Numbered from the stretch's first letter, positions 1 through 10,976 are shown. The stretch is 64,000 nucleotides of DNA from Patiria pectinifera (GCA_029964075.1 CM057146.1:10001501-10065500); one strand, 5' to 3'. Notes: generated by a model not told the origin, from the letters alone. A program made the numbers and translations.

Positions 1-691
<691 letters not shown>

Positions 692-1157
692 TCACATTTT
701 CTCAAACTTTTATCTGAAATCAGACTGATTGAATCTGGGAGAACGACACTATCAGTATAGACGATGTGACATTTGTTTACAAAATTGGGTTTTTGTGGTC
801 ACATGTTGCCAATTTTCAGCAAATGGTTCACTTCTGCACTGCATGTATATTTTTTGAAATGTTAATGGTTTAAAAGTGTTGACATATACCGTTGAACGTG
901 GGCCAAATCACATGCAAAAACATGCCTTACGGTTTGGGTTGCCTGGTGGTTGCGGTCAGCATGACGTCACAGGGCACACGGTCAATAGAAAGAATGCATC
1001 TTCCAAACCCTTCATCCAATTTTCAGACTTTTTGAAATTGACAATATATCATCCCATATCAATAAGGTGCCGAGTCCTGGTTTTATTTTTGTTTTGGGGC
1101 TTAATAAATGTCCTCAGAGTGTGATCACGTTTTCCACAAAATCTCAGACCGACCAAC

Positions 1158-1304
1158 CTTCTCTTTGGCCTTGAAGACACAGGAGATTTGCCTGAGTACG
1201 AGGTCCAGTCCGTCCCGATAGCGCACGCAGTAGTCGTTCATCTCCACGCGGCCCCTAGTGGGCCAGTTCTTGTCTGGTCTGTTGTCTTCAACTATGGCTG
1301 TTGC
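1158..1304 (-). CDS. Exon 23 of window: start of NBD2, A-loop
   Basis: The exon has 49 codons, phase 0 to 0. It encodes NWPTRGRVEMNDYCVRYRDG and LDLVLRQISC, ending KAKEK. The Tyr in DYCVRYR is the A-loop residue of NBD2 (NYCLRYR in MRP1). The acceptor is TCTGTCCAG and the donor GAGAAG|GTTGGT. Confidence 0.96.
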
Positions 1305-1361
1305 CTGGACAGAAACAACAAGAAACCAGAGCTTCTATTTGGACAAAGGCTCAGAAAAGGG

Positions 1362-1821
1362 TATTAACCAGTTTGCGCCGGAGGCCGCGCATGTATACAC
1401 GTAATATTTGTGTGTTATTCGGAATGGATGACAGATAAACACGCAGGGAGCGAGGCTGGAAATATCTGTCAGTGACCCACTCGCAGCGAGCGAGGCTGGA
1501 GTAAGCACCAGGCTCATGCTCAGGTGGTTCACAGGCTCCCATAATGGTTTTCAAATTATACGCACTCTTCAATTTAACCAGTTCGCGCCGGAGGCCGTGT
1601 ACACATAAACGTTTTGTGTTATTCAGAACGGAAGACAGATAAACACGCAGCGAGCGAGGCTGGAAATATCTGTCAGCGACCCACTCGCAGCGAGCAAGGC
1701 CGGAAATATGAGTGTGCTGCCCGAGGGTGATGGCTTCAACCCTCCTGGCTTGAGTTCGAGTGAAAAGTAATCCCGCGCCTCCTTCCGTTCTGGTCAAAAT
1801 AATCCCAGCGTGAACTGGTTA
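1362..1821. mobile_element. Repeat family with AACCAGTT ends, one partial and one complete copy
   Basis: A complete copy at about 1575-1821 begins TAACCAGTTCGCGCCGG and ends GTGAACTGGTTAA, giving short terminal inverted repeats. A partial copy at about 1362-1500 has the same start and the internal CACTCGCAGCGAGCGAGGC. A third copy is at 14523-14760. Both loci are linked to the same neighbour sequence (GCACCAGGC.CATGCTC, then AGGTGGTTCACAGG), so the repeat is larger than its TIR-bounded part. There is no coding capacity. Confidence 0.75.
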
Positions 1822-1936
1822 ACAGCGCACTCTCTCCATCTTAGCTGTCAAAAACATCAGGTGTAAGTGTTTCTAGCAGCTTTCCGAGTTAGTGCCTGTA
1901 AACTCGGAAAGAATACAGTACTTCTAGTGGTACACT

Positions 1937-2128
1937 CTTATCTTGTTAATCCCTTTGTCAACAAACTGGCCCCTGTTATCAGATACTGCTGCTAATCCCC
2001 TGCACTTGTCAATATCAGCTGTGTGATAGCACAAGTGGCTTTATTACACTAAGTGTTAGGGATTATAAAGCCACTGTTTGGACAAAGGATTAAGATAGAT
2101 TAGAGGGCTGGCCAGTTTACAGTTAGAT
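1937..2128. repeat. Weak foldback sequence
   Basis: Imperfect inverted arms are built around TTAATCCCTTTGTC (left) and GACAAAGGATTAAGAT (right), with AACTGGCC and GGCCAGTTT further out. It may be a decayed MITE. It is intronic and non-coding. Confidence 0.4.
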
Positions 2129-2314
2129 TGACTGTTTTCTCTCAAAAGTTTCTAGTGGAGGTTACTCGCAATGAAATGTTAACAACTGACTAGTAGAATA
2201 CAGAGAGAAGTGTCCTCTTAACCCCAACTCTCTCAAAATTTCAAAATCTGCTCCTGAATGTTGCCTTTGCTTTTATGTTTTTTGAAGTCCAGTCATTTCC
2301 GCATTCATCCTTAC

Positions 2315-2416
2315 CTCCGTTTTGACGCGTGTGTATTCCGTGATGCGTTCCACGGCAACAATATTGGCTTCCAGATCGCATGTGACGTGTACCAGCCATG
2401 TCAACGCCCCAGTTAT
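2315..2416 (-). CDS. Exon 22 of window: TMD2 helix 17
   Basis: The exon has 34 codons, phase 0 to 0. It encodes [29 protein letters not shown]. The helix-17 Trp of MRP1 (NWLVRM, Trp1246), important for substrate range, is kept, but the following Arg (Arg1249) is His (TWLVHV). AVERI-EY is the standard exit into NBD2. The acceptor is TTGATGTAG and the donor ACGGAG|GTAAGG. Confidence 0.95.
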
Positions 2417-2812
2417 CTACATCAAACATATCAAAGATAAGAACAAGGAATTACTTCTCACACACTATTATTACATCGCCTTAAAAGAACTTCTGAATTT
2501 CACCAAAATCCAAAGACTGTGCAGTAACCCGATAGGCACATTCTTTGCATTTGTGTGTGTACTGTTAGTGGTATTGGAGGCCTTGAGTTTGCAGTTTGTA
2601 CGAGAAGTTTTCGATTCCAGATTTACACCATTTTGTTTTCCTTTTTGGGTGTATTTGTTTTTCCAGATACAATGGTGCAAATCTATAAGTTTGAGTAAGC
2701 CAGATTTGGTTAGGGCTAGGATTCAAATTTCACGGGAATTTTTTTTTTTAAAGATTTTTAAACTTGGTCATTCTCATCTTCAGTCAGAAAAGGAAAACAA
2801 GTTGACTTTTAC

Positions 2813-2939
2813 CAGCAATGCGTAGGATACGGACAGACCCACGATGCCTGAGCTGATGTAGTCTCGACCAATCACGGCAAAGAGTGCGGCAAAGAAGACC
2901 AGCAAGTTGCCCAGGAACTCCAGACGCAGTGACATCCAT
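2813..2939 (-). CDS. Exon 21 of window: TMD2 helices 15-16
   Basis: The exon is 127 nt (1 + 42 codons). With the split Arg it reads [25 protein letters not shown], then [14 protein letters not shown]. It matches the NRWLAVRLECVGN to VGLSVSYSLQ segment of MRP1. The acceptor is CTCCCCCAG and the donor TTGCTG|GTAAAA. Confidence 0.97.
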
Positions 2940-3183
2940 CTGGGGGAGGTTTGTAAAAATGGGCGAACACAAATTCCAGTTAGGCCATAAACAATCTTCA
3001 AACAGACATGTTTAGTCAAGCACCAGTGAGTTACAACTCAATCATGAATCAGACCTGAAGTCAAGAAAAAATATAATAACAGGGGAGGAACAATGACGCA
3101 GGAAATGCCGTTGTCTCAGTTCGCTCACTTCAAGTGAAGCTTCATTAACTTTAGCCGATACTATGTAACAATCATTTGTCAAA

Positions 3184-3607
3184 GGGTGCATTCGATTAGG
3201 TCACCAGGTTGACTCAGGTATTAAAAGGCAGACGGGCTAGCCACGAAAGCCCAGCAAATCGAACGCTCAAAACGCAGGCCGTCATGATCCTCACGTCATG
3301 TCCGTAGCATTGACAAAACACCCTGGTCAGACTGAGTCTTACTTTGAGATTTTCTTCTCGGGCTGAAACTTTAGCCTCTAAAGTCGCAAAGAGCCCAATA
3401 GATATTTACATTTAGACTTCAAATAAAGTTGCTTTTTGGGGTCCACTTGAGATTTCTGCTGTTGGCCGCCATATTTGTCTGTTTCTTGGAATGAACAACT
3501 CATGTGTGTGACGTATTTCCACCACTGACTCTGCTCCACGAGCAGGGTCTGTGGTGGCTGACCCGGGTGAGCCCCGAGAATGAGGTCAGAGCTAATCCAA
3601 TGGCACG
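3184..3607. mobile_element. Non-autonomous element, copy 1 of 2
   Basis: The ends are GGGTGCATTCGATTAG and, inverted, CTAATCCAATGGCAC. The body shares CTCTGCTCCACGAGCAGGGT and CATGATCCTCACGTCATG with the opposite-strand copy at 26801-27245. The TIR pattern resembles GGTGCATTCG-type hAT-like MITEs (inference). No ORF of note. Confidence 0.7.
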
Positions 3608-3685
3608 GGGCTAAATCGACCTGGTTTAGTCTTGAAACTTTATTCTGTGCAAACAGCGAAATCCACAGCCAATCTACACTCCCTA

Positions 3686-3976
<291 letters not shown>

Positions 3977-4099
3977 TTAAAAGGTATTGCAAAACTTGCA
4001 GTGTTTCTATTCAACTCTAAACACTCCTTATGTTCCCTGCAAGAAATTATAACTCAATGACCCACGAATTTGTGTGTAAAGACAAATCAACAGATAATT

Positions 4100-4815
4100 C
4101 TCCTGAAGACCGAATTCTTCATTGCCTCGTCTAACTACAACTACAAACGTCTAGCCCACCTGACTCTCACCATAAACAACATCACACTCCACCCATCAAC
4201 TTCTATCCGGAATCTCGGTGTTGTTTTCGACAACACCATGTCGATGAGTGATCACGTCACGTCTATCTGCAAATCAGCCAACTATCACCTCCGAAACATT
4301 AGGAGTATACGAAAGTACATTGACGCTGAAGCATGTCACGCTGCCGTCCGGGCACTTGTACTGTCAAGATTGGACTACTGTAATTCACTGTTAAATGGTC
4401 TCAAACAATCTGACTTAGTCAAGTTACAAAAAATCCAAAATAGAGCATCTCGTGTAATCTTCTCCTATCCAAAACATGTTCCACTTCTCCACTGTTCAAA
4501 CAGCTGCACTGGCTTGCAATAGAGAAACGTATAATGAATAAAACGGCTTTGAACATGTATAAATGCATTTCCGCGTGTGCTCGTCTCAGAGAGCCCCTGC
4601 ACTCCTCGGTCTCCCTTTGATTGTTTCCCTGCGATTCTATCGCTGGGCTCTCTTGTCTGAGCGCCGTGGCCTGGGCCTGGCAGTGGTTTCAGTTCCATTT
4701 GGTTTTCCATTATTTTATCCTTGTCATTGTTGTATTTTGGGTCATTTTCTGAGCGCTTTGTAACCCTAGGAAAAGGCGCTTTATAAATGTTATTATTAGT
4801 ATTATTATTATTATG
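4100..4815 (+). pseudogene. CR1/L2-clade LINE, 5'-truncated 3' end with RT C-terminal fragment
   Basis: The plus-strand reading encodes KTEFFIASSN, SIRNLGVVFDNTMSMSDHV, then LVLSRLDYCNSLLNGL and LVKLQKIQNRASRVI. These are the usual C-terminal reverse-transcriptase motifs of CR1/L2-like non-LTR retrotransposons. The reading frame shifts near 4495 and resumes as LFKQLHWLAIEKRI. The 3' end carries the typical GGCGCTTTATAAATG followed by an ATT microsatellite (4790-4815). The copy is 5'-truncated, frameshifted and inactive. It lies antisense to the host gene in the intron between exons 19 and 20. Confidence 0.88.
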
Positions 4816-5210
4816 AAGACGGTCAGAGCATACTGACCAGAACGTCGAGTTTATACCTCTGGTTCTTTTCAGAACCATTCTCTTAGTTGAGAAATTATTC
4901 GCACATGGTATTTCCGCAAACCTTTCATTATTTTATAGTATCTCCACCATGCAAAGCCTCAAATCTTACTGATAATTTGTTTGTTTTATCTATACAGTCG
5001 TGCTGTTCAAATGCTGACACAGCTAATTGTTGAAAGGAATGCTTGAGAAGTCTTCAAAAATAATAAGTTACAATTATTTTTAAGAGAGGCCTCTTGCCCT
5101 ATTTCACTTTTGGTCCCCGAAACATACAGACGCAGGCAGGCACGATTTGACCCGGGTTTAACAAGATACCAATCCAAGGCCCGCAACAGCCTGTGCACCC
5201 AGTCGTAATT

Positions 5211-5797
5211 TACTATACTCCCGAGGACAATGCTGTGTGTTTTCCCTTTGTCCTTGAGTTTTACTATACTCCCGAGGACAATGCTGTGTGTTCCCCTTTG
5301 TCCTTGTGTTTTAATATACTCCGGAGAAATTGCTGTGTGTTCCCCTTTGTCCTTGTGTTTTACTATACTCCCGAGGACAATGCTGTGTGTTTCCCTTTGT
5401 CCTTGTGTTTTATTATACTCCCGAGGACAATGCTGTGTGTTCCCCTTTGTCCTTGTGTTTTAATATACTCCGGAGAAATTGCTGTGTGTTCCCCTTTGTC
5501 CTTGTGTTTTTTTATACTCCCGAGGACAATGCTGTGTGTTCCCCTTTGTCCTTGTGTTTTACTATACTCCCGAGGACAATGCTGTGTGTTCCCCTTTGTC
5601 CTTGTGTTTTAATATACTCCGGAGAAATTGCTGTGTGTTCCCCTTTGTCCTTGTGTTTTTTTATACTCCCGAGGACAATGCTGTGTGTTCCCCTTTGTCC
5701 TTGTGTTTTACTATACTCCCGAGGACAATGCTGTGTGTTCCCCTTTGTCCTTGTGTTTTTTTATACTCCCGAGGACAATGCTTTGTGTTCCCCTGCG
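5211..5797. repeat. 50-bp minisatellite, 12 units, with A/B variants
   Basis: Twelve head-to-tail units have a period of 49-51 bp, each with the core GCTGTGTGTTCCCCTTTGTC. Type A units carry CTCCCGAGGACAATG and type B units CTCCGGAGAAATTG, in a roughly AAB order. Because the period is not a multiple of three, open frames appear in all three plus frames; these are not genes. Single-copy sequence related to the unit continues to about 5935 and recurs at 25376-25540. Confidence 0.93.
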
Positions 5798-6136
5798 TCC
5801 CTGTGATATAACACTCTCCCATAGACTAAGCACGTAACCGTACCATAGAGGACCGTTTTCAACACAAGACGCAACGCCCGAGCACACAAAGGATCTGTTG
5901 TTCTCCCTTTGTCCCTTTGTCGGGGAGTATGTAGTACATGTACGCCTAGGCCTATTCTGTGTCACACTGCATGTTCCGAATGCACAGCTCATACATAAGT
6001 GCGCTCATGTGGAACTTTGGTAGGAGATTACGATTGCACAACCACGGCTTTCAACGTATTGTTACCAGGTCGAAAAGGCAAATGAAAATAATCCTACAAG
6101 CTTCTATAAACAGGTGCCATTCCAAGCAAACTTCAC

Positions 6137-6447
6137 CTGGACTAAGAAGTACACAATTATTGTCGGCACGACGATGACGCAAAACACGGGAGTGCTCCAG
6201 GTGATGATGATCAGGGTGGCTACGATTCGGATGGAGGCCGCTAGGTACGCGGCCAGGTTGTTCGGGATGACGTCATCGATGGTATGGGTGTCCTTACTGA
6301 AGCGGTTCAGGATCCGGCCCATGGGGGTGGTGTCAAAGAAGGACATGGGGGCGCGGAGGACATTGCAGAGCAGATGCTGGTAGAGGGAGCGAGCAGCACG
6401 GAGGACACCGAAGGATAGGGTGAAGGAGGCTAACAGCAACATGATGC
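6137..6447 (-). CDS. Exon 19 of window: TMD2 helices 13-14 and coupling loop
   Basis: The exon is 311 nt (2 + 103 codons). It encodes IMLLLASFTLSFGVLRAARS, then the highly conserved RAPMSFFDTTPMGRILNRFS and KDTHTIDDVIP loop that couples to the NBDs, then two hydrophobic stretches ending TIIVYFLVQ. The acceptor is TGTTCCAG and the donor GTCCAG|GTGAAG. Confidence 0.97.
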
Positions 6448-6498
6448 CTGGAACAAACAAAAAAAGGAAGATATTTTGATTTTTAAATGTTTGTCTAA

Positions 6499-6866
6499 GG
6501 CCAAAAAAAAAAGTCTCCGGTTTCTGGTATGGAGCTTGCCCAAAAAGTGGTGCGGTGACACGGTTTGTTTTTTTTACCTCATTTTTTTGCTTCAAATGTT
6601 GGCTGATGACCTCTGCAAATGGTGCCCGACTAAACTTAGTGCAAATATATGGGAGTCCAGAGAGGCCACATAAAGCTTATTCTCGACCATAACCCAATCT
6701 AAAAACACGTTAAAATTGTGCAGCAGCAGGATTCCAATCAAACCAGTGAGTTTGGCGGTTTTGAGACTTCATCTTTCATTGAAAAAAAAACTTTTTCATT
6801 TTGCCGACGCGCATGGCTACGGCGATGCGCGCGCATACCAGAAACCGGAGACTTTTTTTTTTGGCC
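6499..6866. mobile_element. PIF/Harbinger-like MITE with perfect 33-bp TIRs
   Basis: Both ends are perfect 33-bp inverted repeats starting GGCCAAAAAAAAAAGTCTCC and continuing GGTTTCTGGTATG. The element is flanked on both sides by TAA (6496-6498 and 6867-6869), which fits the TWA target duplication of PIF/Harbinger. It is 368 bp and non-coding. Confidence 0.85.
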
Positions 6867-6899
6867 TAATGTAATACGGATTCAATTATCTGGGTTGTA

Positions 6900-6926
6900 A
6901 TCTAGTCTGGGGAGGGGGGGGGGGGT
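6900..6926. repeat. Poly-G tract
   Basis: A run of G interrupted by one A, GGGGAGGGGGGGGGGGG-like, lies just outside the Harbinger-like MITE. It is capable of G-quadruplex formation on the plus strand. Confidence 0.6.
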
Positions 6927-7026
6927 GATAATGGCACAACTGTTTTGTGATATCGTGGCATGATTTTTTTTATAAATTTAATGAGTCTTTAAGATGAAAC
7001 AATATGATGATAAAAATCATCGTATT

Positions 7027-7450
7027 AGAGTGTCATGGCCGAGTAGTTAAGAGCACCTGACTCAAACTCTGGTGTTTCTGACCAGCAGAGTGTGGGTTCG
7101 CGTCCCGGTCTTGACACTTGTGTCCTTAAGCAAGACAATTAACCATTATTGCTTCGTCCTTCGGATGGGACGTTAAGCCGTCGGTCCTGTGTGTTGTGTA
7201 ATGCACGTTAAAGAACCCAGTAACACTTATGGCTAAGAGAAGGGGTTTGCCCCAGTGTTTCTGGCAGTGGCTACTTAATGCGCCGCAGCAGTTTGAAAAT
7301 CCTTATCAGGTGCTACATAAAACGAGTCTGATATTTCAAATACTTCATTTACCTGTCTTCAAATTAAATTCATATTAATTAGCGCCTTGAGTACCTAATT
7401 GTTGGTAGATATGTGCGCTACATGTATATAAGATTCGTTATTATTTTTTT
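7027..7450 (+). mobile_element. tRNA-Leu-derived SINE
   Basis: The head (about 7032-7118) folds like tRNA-Leu: acceptor GTCA/TGAC, A-box TGGCCGAGTAGTTAAGAGC, anticodon arm with CTGACTCAAACTC (CAA anticodon position) and B-box GGGTTCGCGTCCC. A body follows with CTTCGTCCTTCGGATGGGAC and GCACGTTAAAGAACCCAG, a central segment shared by many metazoan SINEs. The tail AGCGCCTTGAGTACC through TGCGCTACATGTATATAAG resembles CR1/L2 LINE 3' ends, suggesting LINE-driven mobilisation. Confidence 0.85.
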
Positions 7451-7958
7451 TATTATAAAACTGTCATTTTTGTAAAGACATGACGTTTTTTCCAGTTTTT
7501 ATTCCCCTATGAATTTTGATTGAGCAGTCCAAAAATTTGGTCTTTGAAAATATGCGTATCTGCCTGACAAGCAAATGGATCCACGTTGACGCGTGCATGC
7601 CCCAGGTAACATCACCAACAATGTTCGCAGGGTCTATTCTAGCTGTGTTGTACAAGGCAGCAGGGATGAACAATGTTCAAAAGTCTTAAGAGCCATGAAA
7701 GGTGATGTTCCCAGGTAACATGAGGTGATGTATTCCGTGGATTCCATCAGTAAGTCATACATGAACTTTTGCAGTACGTCACGTGAACAGTTCTCAACCA
7801 ATGACATTTCACAATCCAATACCATGGTATAATAAGAAATTGAGTGGTGTGCATTCACGGGTAGTATGAGAACTGGGTACCCTATTGAAATATAACACGG
7901 GTAAAGAAACCCGACCCCAAAATTCAAATCTCCGAAGTTGTCCAAAGGGCCATATAGC

Positions 7959-8269
7959 CAGTGGCGTACCCAGGATTTGGCTTTGGGGAGGAGGGGGCTC
8001 GCAAATTTTTTTGGTTCAAATTTTTGAGAAGTTAATTTTTTTTAACCAAAAATTTGCAAAAATTGTTGGCCGCAGAAAAAAAAATTTGTTTTTTTTTGGG
8101 GGGGGCGTGCTATTTTGACGTTGGTGGCACCAATTACACCCCTATCGTACTTCTCGAAACAAGGCCACATTCATATCACCAAATCGTGGGTCTAAAAAAA
8201 AATTTACAAAAAAACAACCCAACAAATAATTGACATCACCCCTCTCCCCCCCCCCAGGGTACGCCACTG
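7959..8269. mobile_element. hAT-like MITE with GTGGCGTACCC ends
   Basis: The termini CAGTGGCGTACCCAGG and CCAGGGTACGCCACTG are inverted repeats. The flanks CATATAGC (7951-7958) and CTTATAGC (8270-8277) form an 8-bp target duplication with one mismatch, as expected for hAT. It is 311 bp with G- and C-runs inside the ends. No transposase. Confidence 0.85.
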
Positions 8270-8273
8270 CTTA

Positions 8274-8525
8274 TAGCTTTACAGTGAAAACTGCAACTTG
8301 TGAGCATCATCTGTTGCATAAAAATGTCCATAAATGTGAAATCTGTTTCGGTTTTCCATGTAGTCTGCTTTTCATTTTGAAAATTCCCCACAAACTTTTT
8401 TGCCACCATTGTCTGAGAAGTTACTCAGTAATTTGTACAGTTTGTAACCAGTACCCGATCCCATAACCTGGAACCGGTTCCTGACATCAACGGTCGGGTA
8501 CTCGGGTATCCAGTAACAATGCACA
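8274..8525 (-). repeat. Dispersed repeat with GGTACCCGAGTACCC core, inverted copy of 31222-31480
   Basis: The minus strand shares GGTACCCGAGTACCCGACCG-like sequence, the TTCTCAGACAATG motif and several flanking words with the plus strand at 31222-31480. It is an unclassified dispersed repeat lying just outside exon 18. Confidence 0.7.
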
Positions 8526-8621
8526 CTCGTAAAGAAATTTGATAAACGTCAACATTTCTTGACAAATAAAATTGTACCAAATAATACCATGGAATAACAA
8601 AAGCGCTTGATATGGACATAC

Positions 8622-8835
8622 CTTGTGCGACCCCCAGCGCAGCATACACCCCCAGGTAACGGTCTCGCACCTCCGCAGGCTGTGTGCCGTTGATTGGAGT
8701 CTCATTACTCCACTCGCTGAGCCAGACATTGGACAGAACCGAGGCAAGATTGAACAGGACAAAGAACAGAATGACGAACATGAAGACTACGGTACTCAGA
8801 GCATTGATGTAGGCTTTGAAGACCGCCAGCTGGAC
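8622..8835 (-). CDS. Exon 18 of window: TMD2 helix 12 and extracellular loop
   Basis: The exon is 214 nt (71 codons + 1). It encodes VQLAVFKAYINALS, a long hydrophobic helix, then NVWLSEWSNETPINGTQ and VYAALGVAQG. Two N-glycosylation sequons (NET, NGT) sit in the loop. The NGTQ position equals the known glycosylated loop of MRP1 (VNGTQEH). The acceptor is AATTCAG and the donor CAAG|GTATGT. Confidence 0.97.
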
Positions 8836-9047
8836 CTGAATTGGACAAAAAAAATGCATAAGACAAGAAACACAATAAATGGGGCCACTTATCTACCGTC
8901 ACGTTTAGAGCAGTTTTTCCAACAGTTGTGATTTTTTTTTGTTCAATACCTGAAACCACCAAAGAAGAATTTCAACACATGAATGGACATGCAGCCTTTT
9001 GCTAAAGATGATTTGAGTTGATTACTTATACTGCTTTTTGATATTAT

Positions 9048-9121
9048 CCTCCAATTTCCATCAAAAAGTGGACGGAAAACGTAGGTAACTTTTTCCGTCC
9101 ATTTTTGATGGAAATTTGAGG
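9048..9121. repeat. Hairpin, about 32-bp arms
   Basis: CCTCCAATTTCCATCAAAAA, followed by GTGGACGGAAAA, is mirrored by TTTTTCCGTCCA and TTTTTGATGGAAATTTGAGG. It is a short foldback that could be a remnant MITE. An AAAG microsatellite follows at 9137-9154. Confidence 0.8.
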
Positions 9122-9478
9122 GTGATTTTAAAAATCAAGAAAGAAAGAAAGAAATGATTCAACAAATATTACATGTATTATAAGCCTACATGAACATGTC
9201 CATTCACATTTCAAAAACTTTTTGGTTGGTTTCAGGTACTGTAAAAAGAAACAAATACAACCATTTGAAAAACTGCTAACGTGACGGCTGCAAAGTGGCC
9301 CCCTTTATTGTGTATCTTGTCATAACGCTTTTCACAAGACGACTGAGCCAAGTCTTTAATGAGAGCACGTGGGTTAGAAGTAAACCATTCAAAAAGGACC
9401 AAAAAAAGTTTGGTCAACTGTGCAGTAATGATACCTGCAACTTTTCAAAGTATCAGTTCAGTTGTGTGTAAACCAATA

Positions 9479-9618
9479 CGGGGTGAGTCAAAAAAAGCGA
9501 AACCCAAATGTCTGGACTATTGTTTTAGTGAAGTGCTGCATGTAGCACTTTGAAAATCTAGTCTATGAAAGCCCAACTCATAAGCTTTCTTTTAGTACAA
9601 GAATCCTTCAAATCGCCA
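9479..9618 (+). mobile_element. Fragment of the GGGTGAGT foldback family
   Basis: It matches the left arm of the 490-bp elements at 19001 and 23701: GAAACCCAAATGTC, TTTTAGTGAAGTGCTGCATG, TAAGCTTTCTTTTAGTACAA. Only the outer part of one arm is present. Confidence 0.8.
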
Positions 9619-9929
9619 TGCTTTGTTGCGCAGCAGCACTATTGCGCAATAAACTTATGAACAATGTCATGAAACTCGGCGTAGCTGCACAACGTTTTTT
9701 GATAATGTTCTTAACATCTTGGACGAGGATAATAAAGGCATTTATGACGGCTGTTTATGTAAGATTATGTTGTCCGACTTTCTTCGGAATCGTGCAGTAA
9801 CTCTTAACATTCTGTCATGAGTAAAATTACAGCTCATCATATATCTCAAACACAAAACTGTGAGTGTGCTGTATCAACTTGATAAGTTGTGTAATGACAG
9901 GTACACGACAATCACGGGTCGCTAGTAAA

Positions 9930-10739
9930 CATCGGCGGATCCAGCGGGGGGCGCGGGGGGCGCACGCCCCCCCGGCAAATATTTTAAAATGTATACTATC
10001 AGTGAAAAACGGACGGTGATCCGACGGGCCACGCGTTTTGAGTTTGAGGAAGAACAGTCGTTCAAAAGGCGTGGCAATTTTCACGCACCTCCTAAGACTT
10101 ATGCGCGGGTTATGATGGCCGCAGGATACGCGGATTAAACCATGGAGTCTCATTTCGCGTATTTTTTAGCGCGTCATACGTCCATGAGACTGCACGCGGA
10201 CAACTGCTGCGTACAATGCGTATGAAGGTCAAACCGTTTTCACACTCCGGGCTTGGTGACTAAACAAAATCAAACAATGGCCACTTCAGATTCTATTAAA
10301 ATATTTTTCGGATACGTTTCATGCCAGTTTGACACACCCCCCAAATATGGATCCGCTCTAATGAAATATTTAAATTCATGTCAGTTATGTGACCGAGTGC
10401 GGAACAATTGCAAATTATGTGCATGTTCTCATATTTGAGCTTTGAATACAGAAGAAACTTCATAAGAGCAAGAGTATATAGGCCTATTTGAAACAAATGA
10501 AACAAAATATCCCCTCATCATTTTAAAAACTTCTACTAAAAAAAATCTAGGGAAAGTGGCCAGGAAACGCCTCAGATTGCACCACAGAGCATCTAAAATC
10601 CAATTTTTTTCCGGGGCCCTTAAGCGGGCCCCGGACCCCACACCTTAAGGGCTTCGCGCTCCGCGCTCGCAGGTCCTGGACCCTCCATTACAATTCTAGC
10701 CCCCCCCCCCCGGCAAATGGCAGTCTGGATCCGCCCCTG
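9930..10739. mobile_element. hAT-like element with CGGATCCAG ends, degenerate
   Basis: The left end ATCGGCGGATCCAGC and right end CTGGATCCGCCCCTG are inverted, in the same style as the clean copy at 24313-24569. Inside are GGGGGGCGCGGGGG and CCCCCCCCCGGCAAAT runs near the ends, as in related elements. No exact 8-bp target duplication is left. No coding capacity. Confidence 0.65.
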
Positions 10740-10859
10740 GTAAAGTAAGTCATTTGCAGTCGCTACGCCACAACCTACGCCACCTTAAATGATTGTGCAA
10801 GTTACACCATAATTTGTTGCTCAATTCGCCGACATACTCACTATGAAACTTTCATGAAG

Positions 10860-10976
10860 TGTGTCACAACTGAAATATGGCGCAGAGTACGCACTTACGC
10901 GTGTCACAACTGAAATATGGCGCAGTGTCACAACTGAAATATGGCGCAGTGTCACAACTGAAATATGGCGCAGTGT
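10860..10976. repeat. 24-bp minisatellite
   Basis: Four copies of GTGTCACAACTGAAATATGG plus CGCA occur, three in direct tandem and one separated by a GTACGCACTTACGC spacer that recurs after the last copy. The unit length is divisible by three, which explains the open reading frame across it. Confidence 0.92.

Noticed and set aside
2322-2825. 167-codon plus-strand open frame
   Set aside because: It overlaps exon 22 on the opposite strand and then an AT-rich intron; a shadow of the real gene.
4465-4878. 137-codon minus-strand open frame
   Set aside because: It is antisense to the LINE fragment and its ATT tail; no protein similarity recognised.
5193-5837. Overlapping open frames rich in Cys/Pro/Leu across 5.2-5.8 kb
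   Set aside because: They are translations of a 50-bp minisatellite in all three frames, with no domain and no splice or start context.
7032-7118. Functional tRNA-Leu gene
   Set aside because: It has tRNA-Leu features but a SINE body and LINE-like tail follow directly, there is no terminator T-run after the acceptor stem, and the acceptor stem is only about 4 bp.
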